This document shows positions 41,579 through 51,000 of a DNA stretch of 64,000 bases, piece after piece. The stretch is from Clostridia bacterium (GTDB lineage Bacteria; Bacillota; Clostridia; Oscillospirales; CAG-272), in the NCBI GenBank assembly GCA_017472695.1, contig JAFUOQ010000022.1, positions 1-64,000 of the forward strand, read 5' to 3'. The stretch's first letter is position 1; the number at the start of each line of letters is the position of its first letter. Position numbers and translations under genes: made by a program. Below the pieces are notes generated by a model. The model did not search any database. It had not been told where the DNA came from and was given only the letters and a program-made list of their open reading frames with translations.

Positions 41579-42072
41579 ATCTTATAGTATTTGCCCAAAA
41601 CGTTTGAGCCAACGTGCCCGTGACATATTGCCAATGCCAAAGCATCTGCTGTATCGTCAGGCTTTGGTGGCTTTGGCAAATTCAAAAGTGTTGTAACCAT
41701 TGTGATAACCTGCTTTTTATCTGCTCTACCATATCCAACAACCGACTGCTTGACCTGTAATGGTGTATATTCAAAAATACTAAGTCCTTTTTTGTGTGCA
41801 CTTAAAAGAATTGTACCTCTTGCCTCGGCAACACAAATACCTGTTTTTTGGTTAGTATTCCAAAAGAGCTCCTCAATTGCCATTGTGTCAGGCTTATATT
41901 TATCAATTATAGTATTCATACCATCATAAATTTGAGAAAGGCGCTCCTCAATAGGTGTTCCGGCCTTTGTTTGAATTGAGCCATAGCCCATAACACGGAA
42001 CTTGCCCTTTACACATTCTAACACGCCCCAACCGACTATTGCAAAGCCAGGGTCAATGCCTAAAATAACCAT
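41575..42072 (-). CDS. ruvC: Holliday junction resolvase RuvC
   Basis: Cuts Holliday junctions after branch migration by RuvAB. Length 165 residues. The acidic catalytic residues are Asp7 in ILGIDPGFAIVGWG, Glu in AIEELFWN, and the two Asp of PDDTADALALA. It is the first gene of the leftward block, with a consensus promoter 45 bases upstream. RuvAB lie in the divergent operon. Confidence 0.96.
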   Translation of the reverse strand: MVILGIDPGFAIVGWGVLECVKGKFRVMGYGSIQTKAGTPIEERLSQIYDGMNTIIDKYKPDTMAIEELFWNTNQKTGICVAEARGTILLSAHKKGLSIFEYTPLQVKQSVVGYGRADKKQVITMVTTLLNLPKPPKPDDTADALALAICHGHVGSNVLGKYYKM

Positions 42073-42118
42073 ACAAGCCTCACCTCTTTTTTCTCAAATT
42101 TGAAAACTCTTACAGAGT

Positions 42119-42147
42119 ATTTTACCATATTTTTTCTCTCATGTCAA
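42119..42147 (-). promoter_or_regulatory. Sigma-A promoter of the ruvC block
   Basis: Minus strand TTGACA (42142-42147), 17-base spacer, TAAAAT (42119-42124). Confidence 0.75.
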
Positions 42148-42183
42148 ATATAATATTTATTTTAAATATAAAATTATTAATGG

Positions 42184-42212
42184 TTGAATTTTCATATGGT
42201 TTATGATAAAAT
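42184..42212 (+). promoter_or_regulatory. Sigma-A promoter of the DUF951-yfhO-ruvAB operon
   Basis: TTGAAT (42184-42189), 17-base spacer, TAAAAT (42207-42212). It is back to back with the ruvC promoter; the two minus-35 boxes are only 36 bases apart. Confidence 0.7.
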
Positions 42213-42256
42213 ATAATTTAGATTTTAGCTAGGTGTTAAGTAAGGAGGATTTTTCT

Positions 42257-42460
42257 ATGGGCGCTTTTCCTGTTATAAATGTAGGCGATATTCTCGAGAT
42301 GAAAAAGACTCATCCTTGTGGTGAAAAGACCTTCAAGGTTCTCCGTGTCGGAGCTGATGTGAAAATAATGTGTACAGGCTGTGGCAGAATCTTAACACAA
42401 GACCGTTTGAAGATAGAAAAAATGATAAAAACTATTTATCCGGGTAATGAAAATGAATAA
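42257..42460 (+). CDS. DUF951 domain protein
   Basis: Short conserved Firmicute protein, here 67 residues, of unknown function. It has the family pattern VGDILEMKKTHPCG, FKVLRVGADVKIMCTGCGRILTQDR; the CTGCGR cysteines suggest a small zinc or nucleic-acid binding fold. AAGGAGG precedes ATG 42257. It is often found near parB, ychF or rpsF; here it leads an operon with yfhO and ruvAB and overlaps yfhO by 14 bases. Confidence 0.92.
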   Translation: MGAFPVINVGDILEMKKTHPCGEKTFKVLRVGADVKIMCTGCGRILTQDRLKIEKMIKTIYPGNENE

Positions 42461-44963
42461 TTCAACTGAAATTTCAACAACAAAAAGAAATCCATTTAAG
42501 GAGCTTGTCTCAAGCATTTCAGGGCTATTAAAAAGCAAATGGTATATGCTATTCGCATTTTTTGCGCCGATTATCATTTTAGCTGTTTGCTTGACGCTTA
42601 TTAGCTTTTTCTCCAACCACAAAATAAGCATTTTGATACTTGATTTAAACGCTCAATACATCTATTTCTTTGAAGAATTAAGAGATATTTTTCTTGGTCA
42701 AGAATCATTCTTTTATAGCTTTGAGCGCGCACTGGGTGGTGAGCTTTTTGGCTACTACACATATTATTTAGCATCTCCCCTCTCTTTTTTAGTAGCTATT
42801 TTCCCAAAGGCTCTAGTGACAGAAGCGGTTGCTACTATGATGCTTTTAAAGGCGGGATTTTCCGGTCTTACATTCTGTATTTATTTAAAGAAAACTCGTA
42901 AAGAAAACGCTATCGGCTTTAGCATGTTTTCCGTTATGTATGCACTTTGTGCATATGCCACCGCTTATCAATCAAATATTATGTGGATTGATGCACTTAT
43001 TTGGTTGCCTCTTATTACTCTCGGCATTGAGTCAATGATAAAGGAAGGAAAGTTCAAGCTATACATTATTTCCCTCGCAATCGCTATTTGGAGCAATTAC
43101 TACATTGGATATATGCTCTGTATTTTCACCTTGATTTATTTTGTGTTCTATCTTTGCACTCACTCAAGGGAGGTAAGAAATCCATTTGGCATAAAAAAAC
43201 ACACATTAAAATGCATTTTAAAATATGTTGTTTTTACCGGTGTTGCTATAATTATGGCAAGTGCTGTTATTTTAAGTGCAGTTTATTCTCTACGCTTTGG
43301 TAAAGCCGGTGGATTTGAAATAAAAGACCTTAAGCCTACTGTGCTTGTTGACTTTTTCGATGTTTTTGCAAAAATGTTTATAGGTACATTCGGTACGTTT
43401 AGACCCGAGGGCTTGCCTCACGTCTATGCAGGCACACTTCTTGTTTTAATGCTACCTATTTTCTTTGCTTCAAAAAAGATTACGGTGCGCGAAAAAATCG
43501 GATATGGTGTGTTGTGCACAGTATTTTTAGCAAGCTTCACAATCAGCACATTAAACCTTGCTTGGCACGGCTTTAGCGAGCCTGTTTGGCTCAGCCATCG
43601 CTTTAGCTTTATGTTCTCCTTTATTTTGCTTATTATGGCTTATAAGGGATATGAAAGGCTCGAGGATTTCAAATTCAAGTTTCTTGCTATTTCCTCGGGC
43701 GTAATTGTTGTGCTTTTATTCATTCTTCAAAAGACTGTTAAGCTTATTCAATATAGTGGAAGTGAAGCAATAGAAATAAATATTGGTCTTCAAGCTGTTT
43801 GGCTCACTATCCTTCTCTTGATTGCTTATTTGATTGTTATTTTCTTTATTAAGAAAAAGCCTGCGAATGTGGTGCTTTCATTTGTTTTATGCGGTATTGT
43901 TTGTATTGAGGCACTAATCGGTGCATCACTCAGCTGGAAGGATTCGTATTTGGATGCTGGCTCATCAACACGTCAAAACTATGCTAATTTCATTCGTAAT
44001 TCCGAGTATATAGAAAAGTATTTCACAGTAAAAAACGAACAAGAATTTTTCAGAGTTGAAAGCTATAAATCGCGCAAGTCAAATGATAATTTAGTTCACA
44101 ATATAAATGGTGTGTCAGAGTTTACCTCTACCTTCAACGAGGGCTCAAAGACCTTTTTAAAGATGCTTGGATATCAAACCAAGTCACAAAGCTCACTATA
44201 CGTGTTTAACAACGAGTTATCAGACTCCCTTGTTGGAATAAAGTATATAATTTCCGATGAAAAGGTGAACAAGACAACTGAAGCAATGGAAAAAAGCTCG
44301 CTATATGAGCTCCAAGCTATACTTGATAACGACTATATAATTTATAGAAACCCTTATGCTCTGCCTATTGCTTATACTGTTAGCGATACAATTTCAGATG
44401 CAACAAATATTGATAAAAAATACACTGGCAAGAGGTATGCCTTGGCGCTTTCTGGTTGTATGCTAGGTGAAGATTTCGGAACGAGCTTTGGCCTAGATAA
44501 ATTAAAGGAAATAACCGACAGATTAAGGGCTAATAGCCTAACAGTTACCGAGTACTCTGATACTTATATTAAAGGAACCGTAATTGCTACCAAGGAAAAG
44601 CCTGTTATGTTCACCACCATTCCATACGACAACAACTGGCAGGTATATGTAGACGGAGAAAGAGTTGACACATATAAGTGTGTTGACGCGCTTCTCGCAT
44701 TTGATATTGACGAGGGTGAACACACTATCGAAATGAAGTATGTTCCTATGCAATGGTATATAGGTCTTCTCGCATCATTTATTGGCGTTTTGGGCTTAAT
44801 CGGTCTTTGTATTTGGGATTCAAAAAGAAAAGTAGTTGTTTCTGTTTCTAATATATCAGAAAGCAATGAAGAAGCTTCTAGTGATATGAGTGACGAAATA
44901 GTCGACCCCACCACCTGTATTGACACCAAAGAAATTAATAATATCGAAGAGGATTATTTATGA
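42447..44963 (+). CDS. YfhO-family polytopic membrane protein (GT-C fold)
   Basis: YfhO proteins are large membrane proteins with a GT-C glycosyltransferase fold that decorate cell-wall polymers such as lipoteichoic acid. This 838-residue protein has about 13 membrane segments, an early extracellular loop with the acidic pair region IDLNAQYIYFFEEL, an extracellular C-terminal domain (about 510-760) with FTTIPYDNNWQVYVDGERV, a final membrane segment and an acidic cytoplasmic tail. Start could be ATG 42447 or 42453; both lie inside the end of the DUF951 gene without a strong ribosome binding site, so translation is probably coupled. Its stop overlaps ruvA (ATGA). Confidence 0.88.
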   Translation: MKMNNSTEISTTKRNPFKELVSSISGLLKSKWYMLFAFFAPIIILAVCLTLISFFSNHKISILILDLNAQYIYFFEELRDIFLGQESFFYSFERALGGELFGYYTYYLASPLSFLVAIFPKALVTEAVATMMLLKAGFSGLTFCIYLKKTRKENAIGFSMFSVMYALCAYATAYQSNIMWIDALIWLPLITLGIESMIKEGKFKLYIISLAIAIWSNYYIGYMLCIFTLIYFVFYLCTHSREVRNPFGIKKHTLKCILKYVVFTGVAIIMASAVILSAVYSLRFGKAGGFEIKDLKPTVLVDFFDVFAKMFIGTFGTFRPEGLPHVYAGTLLVLMLPIFFASKKITVREKIGYGVLCTVFLASFTISTLNLAWHGFSEPVWLSHRFSFMFSFILLIMAYKGYERLEDFKFKFLAISSGVIVVLLFILQKTVKLIQYSGSEAIEINIGLQAVWLTILLLIAYLIVIFFIKKKPANVVLSFVLCGIVCIEALIGASLSWKDSYLDAGSSTRQNYANFIRNSEYIEKYFTVKNEQEFFRVESYKSRKSNDNLVHNINGVSEFTSTFNEGSKTFLKMLGYQTKSQSSLYVFNNELSDSLVGIKYIISDEKVNKTTEAMEKSSLYELQAILDNDYIIYRNPYALPIAYTVSDTISDATNIDKKYTGKRYALALSGCMLGEDFGTSFGLDKLKEITDRLRANSLTVTEYSDTYIKGTVIATKEKPVMFTTIPYDNNWQVYVDGERVDTYKCVDALLAFDIDEGEHTIEMKYVPMQWYIGLLASFIGVLGLIGLCIWDSKRKVVVSVSNISESNEEASSDMSDEIVDPTTCIDTKEINNIEEDYL

Positions 44964-45568
44964 TATATCACGTAAACGGCACACTTGAATATTGCGAGCC
45001 TACGTTTTGCGTTGTAGACTGTATGGGTGTAGGCTACAAGCTATCCATAAGTGATAACACATATTCAAGTATTGTTGGTCATGTAAATGAAAAAACAAAG
45101 CTATTAACCTATCTTCAGGTTCGCGAGGACGGAGTTGAGCTATATGGCTTTAAAACCAATGATGAATTGAGTGCTTTCAAGCTACTTATAACAGTTTCAG
45201 GTGTTGGTCCAAAGGCAGCAATGGCTATACTCTCTCTTTTAACTCCTGACAGGCTCAGTATTGCAATATCAAGCGAGGATATTAAGGCTATTGCAAAGGC
45301 TAATGGAGTAGGTCCAAAAACAGCCGCTCGCGTTGTGCTGGAATTGAAGGATAAAATAACGAAGCAAGTATTTACTGCATCTAGCCCAGAGGCTATGCAG
45401 GTTGCTAGCGTTAATGTTATCAAGAGCTCTAATCTTTCAGAGGCGCTTGAGGCACTTGTGGTGCTTGGCTATTCAAGAGGTGACGCGCAAAGAGCACTTG
45501 CCGGAATTGACCCAAAATTAGATGTGGCAAAAATTATTCCACTTGCTCTTGCCAAGCTTATCAAATAG
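44960..45568 (+). CDS. ruvA: Holliday junction helicase subunit RuvA
   Basis: Tetrameric Holliday junction-binding protein, 202 residues. Domain I is an OB fold (1-63), domain II has helix-hairpin-helix motifs (LLITVSGVGPKAAMAIL and IAKANGVGPKTAARVVLELKDKI), and domain III (about 155-202) binds RuvB. Its start overlaps the yfhO stop and ruvB follows after 16 bases. Confidence 0.96.
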   Translation: MIYHVNGTLEYCEPTFCVVDCMGVGYKLSISDNTYSSIVGHVNEKTKLLTYLQVREDGVELYGFKTNDELSAFKLLITVSGVGPKAAMAILSLLTPDRLSIAISSEDIKAIAKANGVGPKTAARVVLELKDKITKQVFTASSPEAMQVASVNVIKSSNLSEALEALVVLGYSRGDAQRALAGIDPKLDVAKIIPLALAKLIK

Positions 45569-45584
45569 AAATGAGGTTTAGACT

Positions 45585-46637
45585 ATGATAGAAGAAACAG
45601 AATTTGATTTTGAAAATAGAATAGTTTCAACCGAAATGACTGGCGAGGATAGCGAGGTTGAAATAAGCCTTCGTCCAAAGGCTTTCGAGGATTATATAGG
45701 TCAAGAAAAGGTTAAGGAAATGCTGAAGGTTTATATTGATGCTGCTAAAGGCAGGGGCGATTCTCTTGACCATGTTCTTCTCTACGGCCCTCCAGGTCTT
45801 GGTAAAACAACGCTTTCGGGTATTATAGCTACTGAAATGGGTGTTAACTTCAGGGTTACCTCTGGCCCTGCTATTGAAAAGCAAGGTGATTTAGCGGCTA
45901 TACTTACTAGTTTAGCCCCTGGCGATGTTCTTTTTATTGACGAAATACATCGTCTTTCTCGCTCTATTGAGGAAATTTTATATCCTGCTATGGAGGACTA
46001 TGTTCTTGATATTATAATTGGTAAGGGTCCAGCAGCACGCAGCATCCGTGTGCCGCTTCCAAAATTTACATTAGTTGGTGCTACAACTCGTGCAGGACAG
46101 CTCACCACTCCTTTGCGTGATAGATTCGGAGTTCTGCTTCGTCTTGAGCTTTACAAGGCGGAGGAATTGGCTACTATCATTAAACGAAGTGCTTCTCTAC
46201 TTGAGGTTAATATTGACGATGCAGGTGCTCTAGAAATTGCATCGCGTTCACGTGGAACACCTCGTATTGCAAATAGACTTTTAAAGCGTGTGCGCGACTA
46301 TGCACAGGTTAAGGGAGATGGAACGATCACTCTTGATATTGCAAAGACCGCACTTAAAGCGCTTGAAATTGACGACCTGGGACTTGATAACATTGACAGA
46401 AAGCTACTTGAAACAATAATTAAGTTTTATGGTGGTGGCCCTGTTGGACTTGAAACCTTGGCGGCAACCATTGGCGAGGAAGCAATCACTATTGAGGATG
46501 TTTACGAGCCATATCTTATGCAGATAGGATTCTTGAGCCGTACTCCAAAGGGTAGATGTGTCACTCGTCTTGCCTATGACCATTTGGGTATTCCATTTGG
46601 TGTTGGCGGTGGAGTTCAAATGAAAATTGATGGATAA
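45585..46637 (+). CDS. ruvB: Holliday junction branch migration ATPase RuvB
   Basis: Hexameric AAA+ motor, 350 residues. The AAA core has Walker [10 protein letters not shown], Walker [12 protein letters not shown], sensor 1 [18 protein letters not shown], the arginine finger region and the C-terminal winged helix with [14 protein letters not shown] precedes the ATG. Last gene of its operon, closed by the terminator at 46640-46692. Confidence 0.97.
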   Translation: MIEETEFDFENRIVSTEMTGEDSEVEISLRPKAFEDYIGQEKVKEMLKVYIDAAKGRGDSLDHVLLYGPPGLGKTTLSGIIATEMGVNFRVTSGPAIEKQGDLAAILTSLAPGDVLFIDEIHRLSRSIEEILYPAMEDYVLDIIIGKGPAARSIRVPLPKFTLVGATTRAGQLTTPLRDRFGVLLRLELYKAEELATIIKRSASLLEVNIDDAGALEIASRSRGTPRIANRLLKRVRDYAQVKGDGTITLDIAKTALKALEIDDLGLDNIDRKLLETIIKFYGGGPVGLETLAATIGEEAITIEDVYEPYLMQIGFLSRTPKGRCVTRLAYDHLGIPFGVGGGVQMKIDG

Positions 46638-46639
46638 AT

Positions 46640-46692
46640 AAAAAAGCCTCATTTTGAACTAAATGGAGTTCACTTCAATTGAGGCTTTTTTA
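46640..46692. terminator. Bidirectional terminator between ruvB and spoVAF
   Basis: AAAAAGCCTCA pairs with TGAGGCTTTTT, and the interior holds a further stem TGAACT/AGTTCA. T runs lie on both strands. Confidence 0.8.
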
Positions 46693-46695
46693 TTT

Positions 46696-48111
46696 TTATT
46701 CGTGCTTATGGCGACGGAAAACAAGACGCGACATAGCAACTGGATTGAATGGAAATAATGGATACAGGTACGACCTTTTTCCATTAACCGTTTTGGTTGT
46801 AACAATTAATAAAATGCCTATAAGAGCACCCAGCAAAAGTCCCCAACCACCTAAAAGTGCTACCAAACAAAGAGTAATAATTCTCACAAATTTCATAGCA
46901 TATCCAAGCTCGTAATTTGACTGTGTAAAGCTTGCCATAGAAACTATCGCCATATAAAAAATTACATCGGCGCTTAACCACCCGACCTGCACTGCAAAAT
47001 CACCAAGCAAAAGACCACCAATAACTCCAAAGGAGTTGGACATCACGCTTGGAGTATTGAGCGAGGCTAATTTTAATCCATCAACGACAAATTCAACAAG
47101 CAAAAGCTGAATAAGAATAGGAACAGCACCAGTGTCCTCAGGGACTACAAAATATAGCCATTCGGGAACTATATGGGGGTTGGTTGCTAAAAAGTACCAA
47201 ACGGGAGTTAATACAACTGCACCCCAAAACACAAGCTGTCTTACAAGGCGCAAATATGTGCCTGTTATCGGTGTGAAATAATAGTCATCGGTATCCTGTA
47301 AAAAATCAAAAATTGAGGTTGGTAAAATAATTGCCTCGGGCGATGTATCACAAAGAATTATGACATTTCCCTCTAAAATCGAAGCGCAGGCACAGTCTGG
47401 ACGCTCTGTACATCTGACCCTTGGGAAGGGATTGAAGGAATTCTTTTTGATAAGGCACTCTATAAGGCTCTGATGTCCCATAGGAAGTGCATCAGTCTTT
47501 ATATTTTTTATTTTATCAATAAGCTTATTTACATACACAGGGTCGGCTTTTTTATCAAGATAAACAACCGAAACATCAGTTTTGGATTTTTCTCCAACGC
47601 AGAGATACTTAACAGTTAAATTTGGATCTCTTATTCGCCTTCTTATCATAGCGGTATTAAAAATCAAGGTTTCAACAAAGCCGTCGCGCGCACCTCGCAT
47701 TACTCTATCGTTTCCCGGCTCTTCTGTGGTTCTTGCGGGATATGAGCGAGCGTCAACTATTATTGCTCCATTGCCAAAGCCCTCGGCTAAAATTGCAGAG
47801 CAACCGGAGAGCACCATTGTGATTAGTGTATCAATATCAAAAACCGGGTCAACCTCGACACTGGGTACACTTTTTTTAGCAAATTCTGTAGCTGCGCCCT
47901 CCTTGCCATCACCAAAATCCTTGATGGTTGTTAGGTGCATCATAAGCTTTTGCATAATAGCAGAGGTGACAAAGCCATCAATATAATACATTACCACCTT
48001 TGTTGAATTGATTTCCAATTCTCTTTTGATTATATCAAAGTTTTCGTCAACCTTCAAAATACTGTCTATAGCTTGTACATTTTCATTAAAATCAAAGGAA
48101 AAACTGCGCAC
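46696..48111 (-). CDS. spoVAF: GerA-family spore germination protein SpoVAF
   Basis: Membrane protein of the spore inner membrane related to GerA subunits; SpoVAF works with the SpoVA channel in dipicolinate release. Length 471 residues. The N-terminal soluble part (about 1-285) contains VMYYIDGFV, SYPARTTEEPGNDRVMRGARDGFVET and NTAMIRRRIRDP, which mark SpoVAF; about six membrane segments follow. The start is GTG at 48111, with GGAGG 6 bases before it. No spoVA genes lie beside it in this window; it is a single gene. Sigma-G expression is expected from the family. Confidence 0.9.
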   Translation of the reverse strand: MRSFSFDFNENVQAIDSILKVDENFDIIKRELEINSTKVVMYYIDGFVTSAIMQKLMMHLTTIKDFGDGKEGAATEFAKKSVPSVEVDPVFDIDTLITMVLSGCSAILAEGFGNGAIIVDARSYPARTTEEPGNDRVMRGARDGFVETLIFNTAMIRRRIRDPNLTVKYLCVGEKSKTDVSVVYLDKKADPVYVNKLIDKIKNIKTDALPMGHQSLIECLIKKNSFNPFPRVRCTERPDCACASILEGNVIILCDTSPEAIILPTSIFDFLQDTDDYYFTPITGTYLRLVRQLVFWGAVVLTPVWYFLATNPHIVPEWLYFVVPEDTGAVPILIQLLLVEFVVDGLKLASLNTPSVMSNSFGVIGGLLLGDFAVQVGWLSADVIFYMAIVSMASFTQSNYELGYAMKFVRIITLCLVALLGGWGLLLGALIGILLIVTTKTVNGKRSYLYPLFPFNPVAMSRLVFRRHKHE

Positions 48112-48173
48112 AAAAAACCTCCATAGATACTACATTTTTCTTATAATAGTATTTACGGAGGTTTTAATTTTAA

Positions 48174-49295
48174 TCACTTATTTTTGAAAAACTGGTAGAA
48201 ATAACATGGGATCATACCATTATATAGCTTTCTCACCTTGTCTGCACGTCTGCCGAATAAGGCTTGAAAGCCCTCGTGACTTGTAATTATATATTGTTGC
48301 CATCTATCAAGGGTTTGGAAGTGCTTGCCCATTTTCTTATATAGCTCCTCTGCTTCGCGCATCGAAAAGAGGCGCTCGCCATATGGAGGATTGCATACTA
48401 TCGTGCCTCGTCTACCCTCTGTTTGGATGGTTAAAGCATCTTGAGTAAATATCTTGATGTTAGAAGTAACTCCTGCATTTTTTGCATTTTCCTTGGCTAT
48501 TTCTACACATTCAGGATTTATGTCAGAGGCATAAGCCTGAAAATCACTATCAGTTATTATTTTTGCCCTTGCCTCTTCCTTTGCATTTTGCCAAATCTCT
48601 TTTTCAAATTGAGGAAAGGCTTCACCTTCAAAATGTCTATTAAGGCCGGGCGCGATACAGAGCATTTGCATTGTAGCTTCAATGGCTATCGTACCCGAGC
48701 CACAAAATGGGTCCCAAAGCAAAACATCCTCTCGTGGTCTTGACAGCTTTGCAAGAGCGCTAGCAAGAGTTTCTCTTATAGGTGCTTCATTAGATTTTGG
48801 TCTATATCCCCTCTTGTGTAAAGGGGTGCCTGATGTATCAATCATTAAGGTGCAACGATTTTTAAAGAGGAAAAAGTCGATTTGATATTTCACTCCTGTT
48901 TCCTTAAACCAAGTAACCCCATGCTTGCTTGAAAGACTTGATACAACGGCTTTTTTTATAATTTTTTGACAGTCTGGAACTGAAAAAAGTGTGCTTTTTA
49001 TTGAATGTCCACGCACCGGAAACTGGTCGTCCTTGCCAATCCATTCATACCATGAAAGTGCCTTTGTTCCTTCAAAAAGCTCGTCAAAGGTGGTAGCGTA
49101 GAACTCGCCAATTTTGATATAAATTCTCTCGGCAAAGCGCAAGTTCACGCTGGCTCTTGCCAAGGCATTTTCGTCGCCTAAAAAGCTGATTCTACCGTCC
49201 ATAGTTTCAGTACGCTTGTAGCCAAGAGAATCGATTTCCTCACCGAGCAAGCCCTCAAGTCCAAAAAGACAAGTGGCAACATATTCTATTGTCAT
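48174..49295 (-). CDS. THUMP-domain class I RNA methyltransferase (RlmL/YpsC-like)
   Basis: Probable 23S rRNA N2-guanine methyltransferase, 373 residues. N-terminal THUMP/ferredoxin-like region (about 1-165), then the UPF0020 methyltransferase core with LLWDPFCGSGTIAIEA (about 195-210) and the catalytic NPPYGER. It corresponds to the RlmL half of E. coli RlmKL. It overlaps the stop of the histidine kinase gene by 4 bases, and GAGAGGAG precedes its ATG. Confidence 0.93.
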   Translation of the reverse strand: MTIEYVATCLFGLEGLLGEEIDSLGYKRTETMDGRISFLGDENALARASVNLRFAERIYIKIGEFYATTFDELFEGTKALSWYEWIGKDDQFPVRGHSIKSTLFSVPDCQKIIKKAVVSSLSSKHGVTWFKETGVKYQIDFFLFKNRCTLMIDTSGTPLHKRGYRPKSNEAPIRETLASALAKLSRPREDVLLWDPFCGSGTIAIEATMQMLCIAPGLNRHFEGEAFPQFEKEIWQNAKEEARAKIITDSDFQAYASDINPECVEIAKENAKNAGVTSNIKIFTQDALTIQTEGRRGTIVCNPPYGERLFSMREAEELYKKMGKHFQTLDRWQQYIITSHEGFQALFGRRADKVRKLYNGMIPCYFYQFFKNK

Positions 49296-50950
49296 TTCTG
49301 TTCTCCTCTCTGGGCACTTTTATCGGTGCGAGCAATCGTAAATGACATCTCACACCATTTACCATATTCACTTCTTGCTTCTATGCTTTGTGAATGTGCA
49401 TCAACTATCGTTTTTGCAATAAAGAGTCCGAGTCCTGTTCCTGTCTTGTCAAGACCTCTAGATTTATCACTCTTATAAAATCTATCAAATACAAATGGTA
49501 AATCCTCGCTTGAAATTCCAACACCTTCGTTAAACATTGTAAATTTAATAGTATCTGTGCCGTAGTATTTAAGGCTTACCTTATATTTAGCTCCCTCGCT
49601 TGAGAATTTTATTGCATTGTGACATAGGTTATAAACAACTTGGTTTATTGCATCCTTGTCACCATAAGCCATCATATCAAAGTCATCCATATCAAAGTCA
49701 ACATCTAGCTTCTTTTCCCCAATTGGCTTTTCTAATGAAAGAACTGTTTGACGAACCAATTCGCTTAAATTGAATTGCTTAAATTCAAATTTGCGCTCTC
49801 CCGATTGCAAGCGAGAAATATCGAGCAAGGAGGTTACTAGTCGGCTTAAGCGCTTAATCTCGTTCTTTATAATATTGAGATAATATTCTTCCTTTTCGGG
49901 TGGAATAGCTCCGTCCAAAATTCCGTCAATAAAGCCTGCTATTGTGGTCATTGGTGTCTTTAGGTCGTGAGAAACATTGCTTAAGAAATTCTTTTGCATT
50001 TCGTCCTTGGATTGAATTGCTATTGCCATTTTATTAAACGAATCAGCCAAGGATGCAAGCTCATCATTTCCACGCACCTTAACTCTTACGTCAAATTTTC
50101 CACGAGAGAAGCTCTTTGCTGCATGACCGATTTCTCGAAGTGGCTTCATTGTATAGTAGCTAACGCCATAAATTGCAACAAGTGATGCAAGGGTAATCCA
50201 TAAAATAGTGGAAAATATCGCAATCATCATATCGCGCATCATTTTGTCATTTTCAGTATTACCAAGGTCATAGCAGATAATCGCGCCCAAAAGCTTTTCC
50301 TCATAAACCGGTTCTGGAAGCTCTGCATCTGTTTCCGTACTTGTGCTTGTATCCACCTCGGATTCAATTGATGAATCAGCTACCTCATCATTTTCTTCAC
50401 TTGGTGGCTCTACCTTTATTACGCTAGTTGTAATTGCAGTAGCATACAAATAAACAATATTTTCAAAATAGCCATCAGCAGTATCACTTGTAGAAACTAC
50501 CTTGTTGCGCGCTATTTGATTCAAAAATGACGCAGGGAGTGTCTGCTTTTCAGTGATTCCCCCCATTTTTTCCTCGTCGTATTCACTGCTTGATACAAAA
50601 TCATCGTCTTGCTTTGATGCAAACAAAATAAGCTCGCCTTTATCGTCAAAAACGAGGATTCCTGCTTGTGGAGAAACCAAAAAAATAGTATCAAGTGTTT
50701 CTTCTAGAAATGGATCTAGTTTTCCATCTCTTTCATTCTCTATAGGTGGTAATTCGCCATCCACTGGTCTTACCTTGAAATACGAGGAAACCTGTACGTT
50801 TGTCTCGTATAGCTCCTTTAGCTTTGTATCGAGAGAAAAGCTACTGATTATATTGGTTATGATAATTCCCAAAATCAAAATGGTTACTATCATTATGGTC
50901 ATAAAGGTAAGCATGTATCTTGTATGAATACTCTTTAAATACCTTTTCAT
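49292..50950 (-). CDS. Membrane sensor histidine kinase with HAMP domain
   Basis: Two-component sensor of 552 residues. TM1 (about 13-35) and TM2 (about 240-262) enclose an extracytoplasmic sensor of about 200 residues, which contains a low-complexity acidic stretch (about 185-215). HAMP follows (about 263-315), then the DHp H box SNVSHDLKTPMTT, the N box NLCHNAIKFS, G1, F box (PFVFDRFYKSD) and G2 (GTGLGLFIA). It has no PAS domain. Its likely partner is the OmpR-type regulator at 52359, which is divergent and separated by ychF. GGAGAAGG precedes the ATG. The signal is unknown. Confidence 0.93.
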   Translation of the reverse strand: MKRYLKSIHTRYMLTFMTIMIVTILILGIIITNIISSFSLDTKLKELYETNVQVSSYFKVRPVDGELPPIENERDGKLDPFLEETLDTIFLVSPQAGILVFDDKGELILFASKQDDDFVSSSEYDEEKMGGITEKQTLPASFLNQIARNKVVSTSDTADGYFENIVYLYATAITTSVIKVEPPSEENDEVADSSIESEVDTSTSTETDAELPEPVYEEKLLGAIICYDLGNTENDKMMRDMMIAIFSTILWITLASLVAIYGVSYYTMKPLREIGHAAKSFSRGKFDVRVKVRGNDELASLADSFNKMAIAIQSKDEMQKNFLSNVSHDLKTPMTTIAGFIDGILDGAIPPEKEEYYLNIIKNEIKRLSRLVTSLLDISRLQSGERKFEFKQFNLSELVRQTVLSLEKPIGEKKLDVDFDMDDFDMMAYGDKDAINQVVYNLCHNAIKFSSEGAKYKVSLKYYGTDTIKFTMFNEGVGISSEDLPFVFDRFYKSDKSRGLDKTGTGLGLFIAKTIVDAHSQSIEARSEYGKWCEMSFTIARTDKSAQRGEQK

Positions 50951-50972
50951 AGCCCTTCTCCTTTCTCAAACG

Positions 50973-50994
50973 AAAAGTCCGCGCACGGACTTTT
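50973..50994 (-). terminator. Terminator of ychF
   Basis: AAAAGTCCG-CGCA-CGGACTTTT, a 9-base-pair stem. It lies between ychF and the histidine kinase, so the kinase gene must be served by read-through or by a promoter hidden inside ychF. Confidence 0.7.
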
Positions 50995-51000
50995 CTCTAA

